A stretch of 11,141 nucleotides of DNA from positions 1 through 11,141 of the forward strand of contig JAMOMX010000237.1 in assembly GCA_027066935.1 (NCBI GenBank), in the 5' to 3' direction. The DNA comes from Sulfurimonas sp. (GTDB taxonomy: Bacteria > Campylobacterota > Campylobacteria > Campylobacterales > Sulfurimonadaceae). Position 1 is the stretch's first letter, and each line of letters starts with the position of its first letter. Positions 1-6,049 of this stretch are shown piece after piece. The position numbers and the translations under genes are program-made. The notes beneath the pieces were generated by a model. That model ran no database searches and had not been told where the DNA came from. It saw only the letters and a program-made list of their open reading frames with translations.

Positions 1-74
1 ACCGAGATAACTTTTATTGTTATGTTATCACCTATCACTATTGATTCATCAAGTTTTCTTGCCAATACTAACAT
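1..74 (-). CDS. csrA: Carbon storage regulator CsrA, 5' end only (runs off the window)
   Basis: Only the first 24 codons lie in the window. They read MLVLARKLDESIVIGDNITI and onward, matching the CsrA/RsmA N-terminus (E. coli MLILTRRVGETLMIGDEVT), including the first beta strand and the conserved IGD turn. CsrA is a small dimeric RNA-binding protein that represses translation by covering GGA motifs in leaders; in Campylobacterota it acts on flagellin and motility mRNAs. The ATG overlaps the truB stop by 7 nt (ATGTTAG). An AAGG sits about 8 nt upstream inside truB, so translation is probably coupled. The helicase-truB-csrA order is the one I recall from Campylobacter jejuni. The RNA-binding C-terminal strand lies outside the window. 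Confidence 0.9.
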   Translation of the reverse strand, partial: MLVLARKLDESIVIGDNITIKVIS

Positions 75-892
75 ACACTTACCTTATTGAGCTCATATTT
101 TATACTTTTATCTTTTACACATATAATCGATATTGTATCACCTGAATCTAACCAATAATATCCATCATTTTTTATCTCTAAATCTTCTAAAGCAAGAACT
201 CTTCCATATTTTAAATTCTCTTCATCTCCATGGTAAAAATTCTGTTTCATGTTGAGTGATTTTTTAATATCTAGCTGTTTTTCAGCGTTGAAAAAGAACT
301 CTCCTTCATTTAGTCTCTCTAAGGCACTCAAGCTCCCAAATTTTACTCCAAGTCTCTGTGCAATTATTCTACCAAGTGAGCGAATATATGTACCCTCAGA
401 TACAGTAGTTTCAAATGTTACAAAAGGATGAGAATAATTTATCAGTTTAGATTCATATATAGTTGAGTTTATTTTATTTAGTTCAAATTTTATCCCTGCT
501 CTTGCTAAGTCATAAGCACGTTTTCCATTAATTCGTTTTGCACTAAAAATAGGCGGTTCATACTCTAAATCTCCCTCTAATGATTTAACAGTTTTTTCTA
601 TCTTAGAGTGCGAAAATTCATCAAGGATATCTACATGCTCAATCATCTCAGTATCAAGTGAATCACTAAGAGCACCCAACCAAAGTGTAGCACGATATTT
701 TTTTGGAGTTTTTTTTAAAAAACGAAATAGTTTTGTATGCGCTCCCATCCCAATAATAAGAGTACCTTGCGCAAATGGATCTAGTGTCCCTGAAAACCCA
801 GCTTTTTTTTCATTATATTTTCTTTTTAGTCTACCTAAAAAAAAATTAGAGCTTATCCCAGTTGGTTTATATGCTACAAATAAGCGATTCAT
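68..892 (-). CDS. truB: tRNA pseudouridine(55) synthase TruB
   Basis: TruB isomerises U55 to pseudouridine in the T-arm of tRNAs, in the cytoplasm. The 274-residue protein carries the family signatures in order: KPTGISS at residues 9-15, then the catalytic GTLDPFAQG motif at 35-43 with the nucleophile Asp38, then the YRATLWLG strand and the SEGTYIRSLG segment typical of the synthase core. The length is slightly shorter than the roughly 300 residues of enterobacterial TruB, so the C-terminal PUA-like part is probably reduced. The ATG overlaps the helicase stop as ATGA (889-892), which implies translational coupling, and its own Shine-Dalgarno is poor. The 3' end overlaps csrA. No key residue is missing. 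Confidence 0.95.
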   Translation of the reverse strand: MNRLFVAYKPTGISSNFFLGRLKRKYNEKKAGFSGTLDPFAQGTLIIGMGAHTKLFRFLKKTPKKYRATLWLGALSDSLDTEMIEHVDILDEFSHSKIEKTVKSLEGDLEYEPPIFSAKRINGKRAYDLARAGIKFELNKINSTIYESKLINYSHPFVTFETTVSEGTYIRSLGRIIAQRLGVKFGSLSALERLNEGEFFFNAEKQLDIKKSLNMKQNFYHGDEENLKYGRVLALEDLEIKNDGYYWLDSGDTISIICVKDKSIKYELNKVSVC

Positions 893-2937
893 AGCCGTTC
901 TATAAAAGATGCCAATATATCTTTTTTTGTACCTGCAAAATTTATGTTGAGTTTAAACTCTTTACCAGATTTACTAACACCTAAGATTCTGCCAGTTCCA
1001 AAAATTTTGTGACGAACTAAGTCACCCTTTTTAAATGCTGTATTTTTTACAACTCTTAAAGAACCTTGACACAATCCAGCTTCATTAAAAAACCTTGATT
1101 TTTCCAAGTCACTCCTGCGACCTTTATAAAACCTACTTGCTGCATGAGAGAGTGTTAGAGTATCTTTTGCACGAGTAAAAGAAACATAACCTAGTCTCCT
1201 CTCCTCCTCTAAATCACTTCCATCGCCAATGAGTGGTAAAAACCCCTCCTCTAGCCCTATGATAAAAATATGTCCAAACTCTAAACCTTTTGAAGCATGT
1301 ATACTCATCATATATATACTATCGCCCTCTACTTGATCTTGCTCACTTTGAAGAGTTAACTCGTTTAAAAATTCATCTAAACCTGATTCTGGTCTCTTAG
1401 TTATGAAGTCACGAAATAGTGCATAAAACTCATCCATATTTAAAATTCTGTCTGCTTCATCTGGTTGACCTTTATAGATATCTTTTAGATGAAAAGTCTC
1501 CTCCAAAATATCTATAAAATTATATGTAGATTCTTTTGCATCTTTTGCAACCATCTCAATATTTTTTATAAATTGCTTTAAAGTTTTAGTATTTTTCTTT
1601 CTAATAAGTGCTTCTAAATCTGCAATTTTTGATGATTTTACAAAATCAAAAATTGATTTTTCAGCAGAGAGTGCTGCAAGTTCTATCTTGTCAACACTTG
1701 CTTTTCCTAAACCACGCTTAGGTTTATTTACAATACGTTTAAATGAAAAATCATCATGAAAATTTGTAATAACTCTAATGTAGCTAATAAGATCTTTAAC
1801 CTCAGCCCTATCATAAAATCTTTGTCCACCAACAAGTTTATAATTGATACCTGCGCGGTTTAATCCATCTTCAATTGAACGTGATAATACATTTACGCGA
1901 TAAAGGACTGCTATGTCTTGTGCTTTTACTCCTGAATCAATCAGTTTTGTAATTTTTTGAGCAATTTTTCTTGATTCTTCATTTTCATCTTGAGAGTTTA
2001 AAGTAACTACTTCTTCGCCACTTCCACGAGTAGGGATAAGTTTTTTACCAAGGCGTGAGCGGTTATGTTCAATTAGTGCATTTGCTACTTTTAAAATTGG
2101 TTCACGAGAACGATAATTATTTTGAAGTTTAAATGTTTTGGTTCCTGCAAAATCTTCATGAAACTCCATAATATTTCGTATATGAGCTCCACGCCACCCA
2201 TAAATACTTTGATCATCATCACCAACTACACATATATTTGTATGGGTAGAACATAATTTTTGAAGCAGTTTTAGCTGAAGCTCATTTGTATCTTGATACT
2301 CATCTACCATTATGTATTGATATTTTTGAGATGTAGTTTTTGCTAGTTGTGGATTTTGTTCTAATAGCTTATATGTAAGTGCTATTAAATCATCAAAATC
2401 AACTAGATTATTCTCATGTAAATAAGCCTCATACTCTTCATATACTTTAGCAATTTGTTGATAATTAAAAAGTTCAGCTTGTTTATAAGCATCATCTGGA
2501 GTTAAAAGAGAGTTTTTATACCTTGATATTTCACTTGCTATTAATGGAGTTGGAATCTCTGAATTTATTTTTTTTATTATACGTTTTTTATCATCAGTAT
2601 CTATCACAACAAAATTATTTTTTCTATCCATAAGGTGAATATTAAATTTTAAAAATAGAAGTCCAAATTTATGAAATGTACAAAGTAGTGGTGGATAACC
2701 TTCACTTTGCATCATAGCACTTGCACGCTCACGCATCTCTTTTGCAGCTTTATTTGTAAATGTAAGTGTAAGTGTATTTGAAGCTGGAATACCAACTCCT
2801 TCTATAAGATAAGCTAAACGAGATATTATTGTTGTCGTTTTTCCACTTCCTGCACCTGCTAAGATTAAAACAGGGCCCTCAGTTTGCTTTACGGCATCAC
2901 TTTGTTCATCATTTAATTTTTCAAATATTTTTTCCAT
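889..2937 (-). CDS. uvrD: UvrD/PcrA/Rep family ATP-dependent 3'-5' DNA helicase
   Basis: This superfamily 1A helicase unwinds DNA during nucleotide excision and mismatch repair and fork restart. Motifs in order, numbered from a GTG three bases upstream: Walker A AGAGSGKT (28-35), motif Ia TFTNKAAKEMRER (60-72), motif II VDEYQDTN (212-219), motif III GDDDQSIYGWRGA (240-252), motif IV LQNNYRS (272-278), motif V MSIHASKGLEF (545-555) and motif VI RRLGYVSFTRAK (581-592). The C-terminus (about 637-683) looks like the Tudor-like tail of UvrD/PcrA, known in those proteins to contact RNA polymerase. I chose ATG 2937; the adjacent GTG at 2940 is equally possible, and GGAG overlaps both. It is first gene of the truB-csrA operon. 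Whether it is the orthologue of UvrD, PcrA or Rep cannot be settled here; Campylobacter annotations use both uvrD and rep. Confidence 0.93.
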   Translation of the reverse strand: MEKIFEKLNDEQSDAVKQTEGPVLILAGAGSGKTTTIISRLAYLIEGVGIPASNTLTLTFTNKAAKEMRERASAMMQSEGYPPLLCTFHKFGLLFLKFNIHLMDRKNNFVVIDTDDKKRIIKKINSEIPTPLIASEISRYKNSLLTPDDAYKQAELFNYQQIAKVYEEYEAYLHENNLVDFDDLIALTYKLLEQNPQLAKTTSQKYQYIMVDEYQDTNELQLKLLQKLCSTHTNICVVGDDDQSIYGWRGAHIRNIMEFHEDFAGTKTFKLQNNYRSREPILKVANALIEHNRSRLGKKLIPTRGSGEEVVTLNSQDENEESRKIAQKITKLIDSGVKAQDIAVLYRVNVLSRSIEDGLNRAGINYKLVGGQRFYDRAEVKDLISYIRVITNFHDDFSFKRIVNKPKRGLGKASVDKIELAALSAEKSIFDFVKSSKIADLEALIRKKNTKTLKQFIKNIEMVAKDAKESTYNFIDILEETFHLKDIYKGQPDEADRILNMDEFYALFRDFITKRPESGLDEFLNELTLQSEQDQVEGDSIYMMSIHASKGLEFGHIFIIGLEEGFLPLIGDGSDLEEERRLGYVSFTRAKDTLTLSHAASRFYKGRRSDLEKSRFFNEAGLCQGSLRVVKNTAFKKGDLVRHKIFGTGRILGVSKSGKEFKLNINFAGTKKDILASFIERL

Positions 2938-2977
2938 CACTCCACTTATCTTAACTTAATATTTTTACTATTTATTC

Positions 2978-2983
2978 ATTATA
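2978..2983 (-). promoter_or_regulatory. Extended -10 promoter of the helicase-truB-csrA operon
   Basis: Read on the minus strand, TGATATAAT gives a consensus TATAAT hexamer preceded by the TGn extension. It would start transcription near 2971 and leave a leader of roughly 34 nt. There is no recognisable -35 box, which is usual for sigma-70 promoters in Campylobacterota. Confidence 0.6.
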
Positions 2984-3036
2984 TCAAAAATTATCTAAAT
3001 TATTACAAGACTATTGCTTTAGTTATAATTTTGAGT

Positions 3037-3042
3037 TATAAT
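3037..3042 (+). promoter_or_regulatory. Candidate -10 box of the LysR-type regulator gene
   Basis: TATAAT lies 30 nt before the chosen ATG. The same 9-nt word AGTTATAAT also occurs 13 nt upstream (3021-3029), giving a second possible -10 at 3024-3029. Both lie in T-rich sequence without a -35 box. The hexamers make a TTATAA-n7-TTATAA arrangement in which the regulator could act on its own promoter, but this may be chance in AT-rich DNA. Confidence 0.45.
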
Positions 3043-3072
3043 AATTTATTACTTAAACTTATAGGAATTATT

Positions 3073-3975
3073 ATGTTAAAAGATTTTTCAAAATTACAAA
3101 CATTTTTAATGGTCACAAAAGAGAGAAGTTTCTCTAAGGCATCTGCAAAACTAGGAATATCTCAACCAGCAGTAACTCAACAAATTAAATTTATAGAAGA
3201 ATATTTAGATACTAAAATTGTACAAAGAAAAAAAAATGGCATCCTTTTAACCAAAGAGGGTGAGGATCTATATCGAATAGCTAAAAGACTTGAAAAAGCT
3301 ATTGAAAGTAGTGAAAAAGACCTACTAAACATTATAAATAAAGAGTTTACATTTGTTATTGGCTCATCAAATGCAATTGGAAATTATGTCCTTCCTGGTT
3401 ATTTGAGCGAAATCAAAAAAAGAATATCTAATGAAGTTCATATGAGTGTAGATAGGTCATGTAGAATTATTGATGCAGTAGAAAATAAAAAAATAGATTT
3501 AGCGCTTATTGAATCACCAGTATTTAGAGACGATATAGTTTATAGAGAATGGATTGGGGATGAGCTTGTATTTTTTTCCAATCAACCAATAAAAAAACAC
3601 CTTAATGCCGATGATTTATTAGAATTTAATTGGATTTGTAGAGATGAGGGTTCACATACAAGAAAGATAGTTTCTGAAGTTTTTGAAGAGATTGGTGTTC
3701 AATGCCATAACTTTAAAGTACTAAGTGTTATGGAGAGTCCAACTGCCATTAAGGAAGCTATTTTATACTCTGATAAAAATGCTGAAAAACCTCTTGTTTC
3801 TGTTATGAGTCGTCATGTTATTAAAAATGAAGTAGCTAATGGACAACTCTTTGAGGCTAGAATAAAAAACTATAAATTAGAGCGTAATTTTTATATAGCT
3901 TACTCAAAAGATCGTAAACATGATGCATTTGTTGATAATGTTGTGAACTATCTTTTATCTTTAAATAAAGTATAG
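3073..3975 (+). CDS. LysR-type transcriptional regulator
   Basis: The 300-residue protein has the standard LysR architecture. An N-terminal winged helix-turn-helix (residues about 4-65) contains the family pattern FLMVTKERSFSKASAKLGIS followed by QPAVTQQIKFIE. A linker helix follows, then a two-lobed effector-binding domain starting near residue 90 (VIGSSNAIGNYVLPGYL). I start at ATG 3073, which has AGGA at 3063-3066 with a 6-nt spacer; the longer frame from TTG 3031 adds 14 residues, has no ribosome site and overlaps the -10 boxes. The gene is divergent from the helicase operon and convergent with the cysK operon, so its target is not obvious. The effector is unknown. A run of nine A's (3228-3236) falls at codons 52-55. 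Confidence 0.9.
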   Translation: MLKDFSKLQTFLMVTKERSFSKASAKLGISQPAVTQQIKFIEEYLDTKIVQRKKNGILLTKEGEDLYRIAKRLEKAIESSEKDLLNIINKEFTFVIGSSNAIGNYVLPGYLSEIKKRISNEVHMSVDRSCRIIDAVENKKIDLALIESPVFRDDIVYREWIGDELVFFSNQPIKKHLNADDLLEFNWICRDEGSHTRKIVSEVFEEIGVQCHNFKVLSVMESPTAIKEAILYSDKNAEKPLVSVMSRHVIKNEVANGQLFEARIKNYKLERNFYIAYSKDRKHDAFVDNVVNYLLSLNKV

Positions 3976-4050
3976 TTTGCTCTAATCTACGCCGGCTAAA
4001 TTTCACTTCGTAAAATTTGCTCATCATAGGAGTTTACACGATTCAAAATT
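3976..4050. other. Convergent gap with GC-rich patch and hairpin; possible interspersed repeat
   Basis: This gap separates the 3' ends of the regulator and the cysK operon. It contains ACGCCGGC, unusually GC-rich for the surroundings, then a hairpin: arms AAATTTCAC (3998-4006) and GTAAAATTT (4010-4018) around TTC. The single imperfect pair is a G-U wobble only in minus-strand RNA, so the fold is better in transcripts of the cysK operon. An outer GC/GC pair extends it across one bulged base. Neither side has the T-run of an intrinsic terminator. The composition would suit a genome-wide repeat unit, but one copy cannot show that. Confidence 0.4.
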
Positions 4051-4071
4051 TTATTTCAAAAATTTTGAATT
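4040..4071. terminator. Candidate bidirectional terminator hairpin at the 3' end of the cysK operon
   Basis: Perfect 12-bp arms (4041-4052 and 4059-4070) surround a 6-nt loop. The left arm begins ATTCAAAATTT and the right arm ends AAATTTTGAAT. The hairpin includes the last codons and the TAA stop (4051-4053) of the 152-residue protein gene. The stem is almost all A-T and no T-run follows on either strand, so termination would be weak or Rho-assisted; RNA 3'-end protection is another possibility. Confidence 0.4.
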
Positions 4072-4509
4072 CTCTGGGTTTGCTAAAAATGAATTCATAG
4101 AATTTTCTACACCTTTATCTTTTGTTTTGCTTATAATCTCTTTTCTTTCTTTATTATATAGTGCCAAATTTATTAAAACTGGTGTCTCTTCTATGATTAT
4201 TTGCATTATACTTAATAGTGGTACTGTTACTAATGAACCAAAATTATCTGTTCCAAATCCAGCTTCAAAAATTAAATATTCACCATCTAGCCGTGCGGTT
4301 TCAAAAGTATACCCAGCTAAAAAGAAAAGTGTCATTTGGTGAAATTGCTTATAAATATCTTCTGGAAGCTCTGGAGAAAAACTAACATCTTTAATTTTAC
4401 ATAATACTCCAAAATTTTGCTCTTTTGAGAAAAAATGTAAAATCATATCTTGCATATTTTTTTGCATCACATTTGCAAAATCTGAATCTTTGATTATATT
4501 GTCTAACAA
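4051..4509 (-). CDS. Uncharacterised 152-residue protein, possible SspB-like fold
   Basis: I do not firmly recognise this protein. It has no signal peptide and no clear membrane span. The start is TTG at 4509, supported by AAGGA (4516-4520) with a 6-nt spacer; the next in-frame ATG would remove 14 residues. It overlaps the aminotransferase gene by 7 nt and is last in the cysK operon. The middle part (about residues 40-115) has the pattern VSFSPEL, QMTLFFL, IFEAGFG, SLVTVPLLSIMQI, which resembles by eye the order of conserved segments in SspB ClpXP adaptors (FxxxFGG, VxVPLxxI). The last 30 residues are polar and end in SKFLK, vaguely like an SspB tail that docks on ClpX. This homology is a hypothesis only. 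A conserved lineage-specific protein of another fold is equally possible. Confidence 0.75.
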   Translation of the reverse strand: MLDNIIKDSDFANVMQKNMQDMILHFFSKEQNFGVLCKIKDVSFSPELPEDIYKQFHQMTLFFLAGYTFETARLDGEYLIFEAGFGTDNFGSLVTVPLLSIMQIIIEETPVLINLALYNKERKEIISKTKDKGVENSMNSFLANPENSKFLK

Positions 4510-5093
4510 AAAATATCCTTTAACTTATGTTGGTGTATTATATCAAAATCTATCATAGCATTTAATAGTGCTATTTTTGTGAAGTTTTTTATATCAATTA
4601 CTCTAATATCTGCTTCTATAAGTTTACCCTCATTTAAATATCTAGCTCTAGTAGTACCCTTTAAAAGTGGTGATGCAGGTGTTTTCCATTCACCATCAAA
4701 AAGTGCTATATTTGATATAGATGTATCTGTTATAAAACCATTTTTTACTATAATAATATCATCATAATCTTCTCTTAAAGCAAAAAGTTTATCTATATTT
4801 TTACGATCACAATACTTAAAAGAATAATCTATTGCATCATCATATACAAGTTTCAAAGAATTAATCTCTCTCTTTTTATATTCTAAATACTCCACATCAA
4901 TAATTTTTTGCAGGTTATATCTCAAGCGACAACGGTATAGCCCTTTTTTTGGAGCATCTAAATAGGTATCTAACCTTTGTATCTTTTTAGCATTTAATAT
5001 TTTTAATACATTCGCATATCTATTTTGGTGGTATGATAGATGAAAATGTATTCCATCCTCCACTCTAATAGTTTCTAAAAATTCATTCTTCAT
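4503..5093 (-). CDS. pabC: Class IV aminotransferase family protein, probable aminodeoxychorismate lyase
   Basis: The protein shows the fold-type IV PLP pattern: an N-terminal FLETIRVEDG block followed by LSYHQNR (19-25), a candidate Schiff-base lysine Lys93 in SFKYCDR, the DDIIIVKNGFITDTSISNI block (about 114-132) that binds cofactor phosphate, and the SPLLKGTTRARYL block near 140-152. The closest functional match is 4-amino-4-deoxychorismate lyase (PabC), which makes p-aminobenzoate and pyruvate for folate. At 196 residues it is shorter than the 250-300 usual for PabC or branched-chain aminotransferases. The conserved ETIR block right after the ATG supports this start, although the Shine-Dalgarno is poor. 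It overlaps cysK by 11 nt, so coupling is likely. Family assignment is firm; substrate is inferred. A PabB partner is not in the window. Confidence 0.8.
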   Translation of the reverse strand: MKNEFLETIRVEDGIHFHLSYHQNRYANVLKILNAKKIQRLDTYLDAPKKGLYRCRLRYNLQKIIDVEYLEYKKREINSLKLVYDDAIDYSFKYCDRKNIDKLFALREDYDDIIIVKNGFITDTSISNIALFDGEWKTPASPLLKGTTRARYLNEGKLIEADIRVIDIKNFTKIALLNAMIDFDIIHQHKLKDIFC

Positions 5094-6012
5094 TAAAAAG
5101 TGTTGTACTTAAATATCTCTCACCTGTATCACAAAGTATTGTTAAAATTGTTTTACCTTGAAATTCAGCTCTTGAAGCTACTTGCATAGCTGCACTAACA
5201 TTTGCACCAGAAGAAAAACCAACAATTAACCCCTCCTCTTTTGCTAACATTCTTGTTGTTTTTATAGCATCCTCATTAGTAACTTGAATTACCTCTGAAT
5301 AAACTGAAGTATCAAGTATTTTTGGGATAAACCCTGCCCCAATACCTTGAATCTTATGTGGACCTGGTTTACCACCAGAGAGAATTGCTGAGTCTGTAGG
5401 CTCAACTGCAAATATAGCAATATTTTGAATCTCATTTTTCAATACGCGTGAAGTACCAGTGAGGGTACCTCCAGTTCCAATAGCCACAACAAAAGCATCT
5501 AAATCACCATCGGTATCTAAAAGTATCTCTTTTGCTGTAGTTATTTCATGTATCTCTGAGTTCGCCTCATTTTCAAATTGATGAAGAATTATTGAATTTT
5601 TTGTTAAAGCTTGTATCTCTTTAGCTTTTTCAATTGATCCTTGCATACCTTTTGTAGCAGGTGTTATTACTAGTTCAGCGCCTAACGCTTTTAAAAGATT
5701 TCGTCTTTCTGTACTCATAGAATCAGGCATAGTTAATATTAACTTTAACTTTAAAGCTGCACATTGAGCAGCTAAGGCTATACCAGTATTTCCACTAGTT
5801 GGTTCTATAATTGTAGTTTGTTCATTTATGTCACCGCTTTCTTGAGCTCGTCTAATCATATTGAACCCAAGTCTATCCTTTACAGAACTAGTTGGATTCA
5901 TAAACTCACACTTGCCAATAATAGTTGCACCACTTAGTTTTGATGGCATATTTAATTTAACTAATGGTGTTTTTCCTATTAATTCAGTTACATCTTTTGC
6001 GATATTGCTCAT
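5083..6012 (-). CDS. cysK: Cysteine synthase A (O-acetylserine sulfhydrylase)
   Basis: CysK condenses O-acetyl-L-serine with sulfide to give L-cysteine in the cytoplasm, using PLP. The 309-residue protein is of normal length. It shows the PLP lysine Lys45 in MNPTSSVKDR, the substrate loop TSGNTG (about 69-74), the glycine-rich phosphate loop GTGGTLTG and the SGGKPGPHKIQGIGAGFIP segment, which favours CysK over CysM, and ends with CDTGERYLST as CysK proteins do. The ATG has a strong TAGGAG (6018-6023) with a 5-nt spacer. It is the first gene of a three-gene overlapping set with the aminotransferase and the 152-residue protein. No serine acetyltransferase gene is nearby. Confidence 0.93.
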   Translation of the reverse strand: MSNIAKDVTELIGKTPLVKLNMPSKLSGATIIGKCEFMNPTSSVKDRLGFNMIRRAQESGDINEQTTIIEPTSGNTGIALAAQCAALKLKLILTMPDSMSTERRNLLKALGAELVITPATKGMQGSIEKAKEIQALTKNSIILHQFENEANSEIHEITTAKEILLDTDGDLDAFVVAIGTGGTLTGTSRVLKNEIQNIAIFAVEPTDSAILSGGKPGPHKIQGIGAGFIPKILDTSVYSEVIQVTNEDAIKTTRMLAKEEGLIVGFSSGANVSAAMQVASRAEFQGKTILTILCDTGERYLSTTLFNEE

Positions 6013-6030
6013 TTTAGCTCCTATTAGTAT

Positions 6031-6036
6031 ATTTTA
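6031..6036 (-). promoter_or_regulatory. Candidate -10 box for cysK
   Basis: TAAAAT on the minus strand lies in the 37-nt gap before cysK and would give a leader of about a dozen nt holding the TAGGAG. A TATACT immediately downstream is an alternative. No -35 box is visible. Read-through from the upstream EAL gene is also possible because no terminator is seen between them. Confidence 0.3.
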
Positions 6037-6049
6037 ACTAAAAGTGTAT

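Noticed and set aside
3021..3042. LysR operator (T-N11-A) in the divergent region
   Set aside because: The only symmetry is TTATAA repeated, better explained as -10 boxes; no specific T-N11-A half-sites stand out.
3031..3072. TTG start that would lengthen the LysR-type protein by 14 residues
   Set aside because: It overlaps the likely -10 boxes, has no Shine-Dalgarno, and the family N-terminus fits ATG 3073, which has AGGA at the right distance.
3228..3236. Run of nine A's in the LysR-type gene as a phase-variable tract
   Set aside because: Runs of eight or nine occur in truB too (803-810 and 837-845), which is not expected to be phase variable; it fits the AT-rich background, and known phase-variable tracts in these bacteria are mostly G or C runs.
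3960..4032. Minus-strand frame starting MMSKFYEVKFSRRR from 4032 into the LysR-type gene
   Set aside because: It runs antisense through coding sequence, overlaps the hairpin and has no ribosome site; judged a shadow.
4127..4342. Plus-strand 71-codon frame
   Set aside because: Antisense to the 152-residue gene, no ribosome site, low-complexity hydrophobic product.
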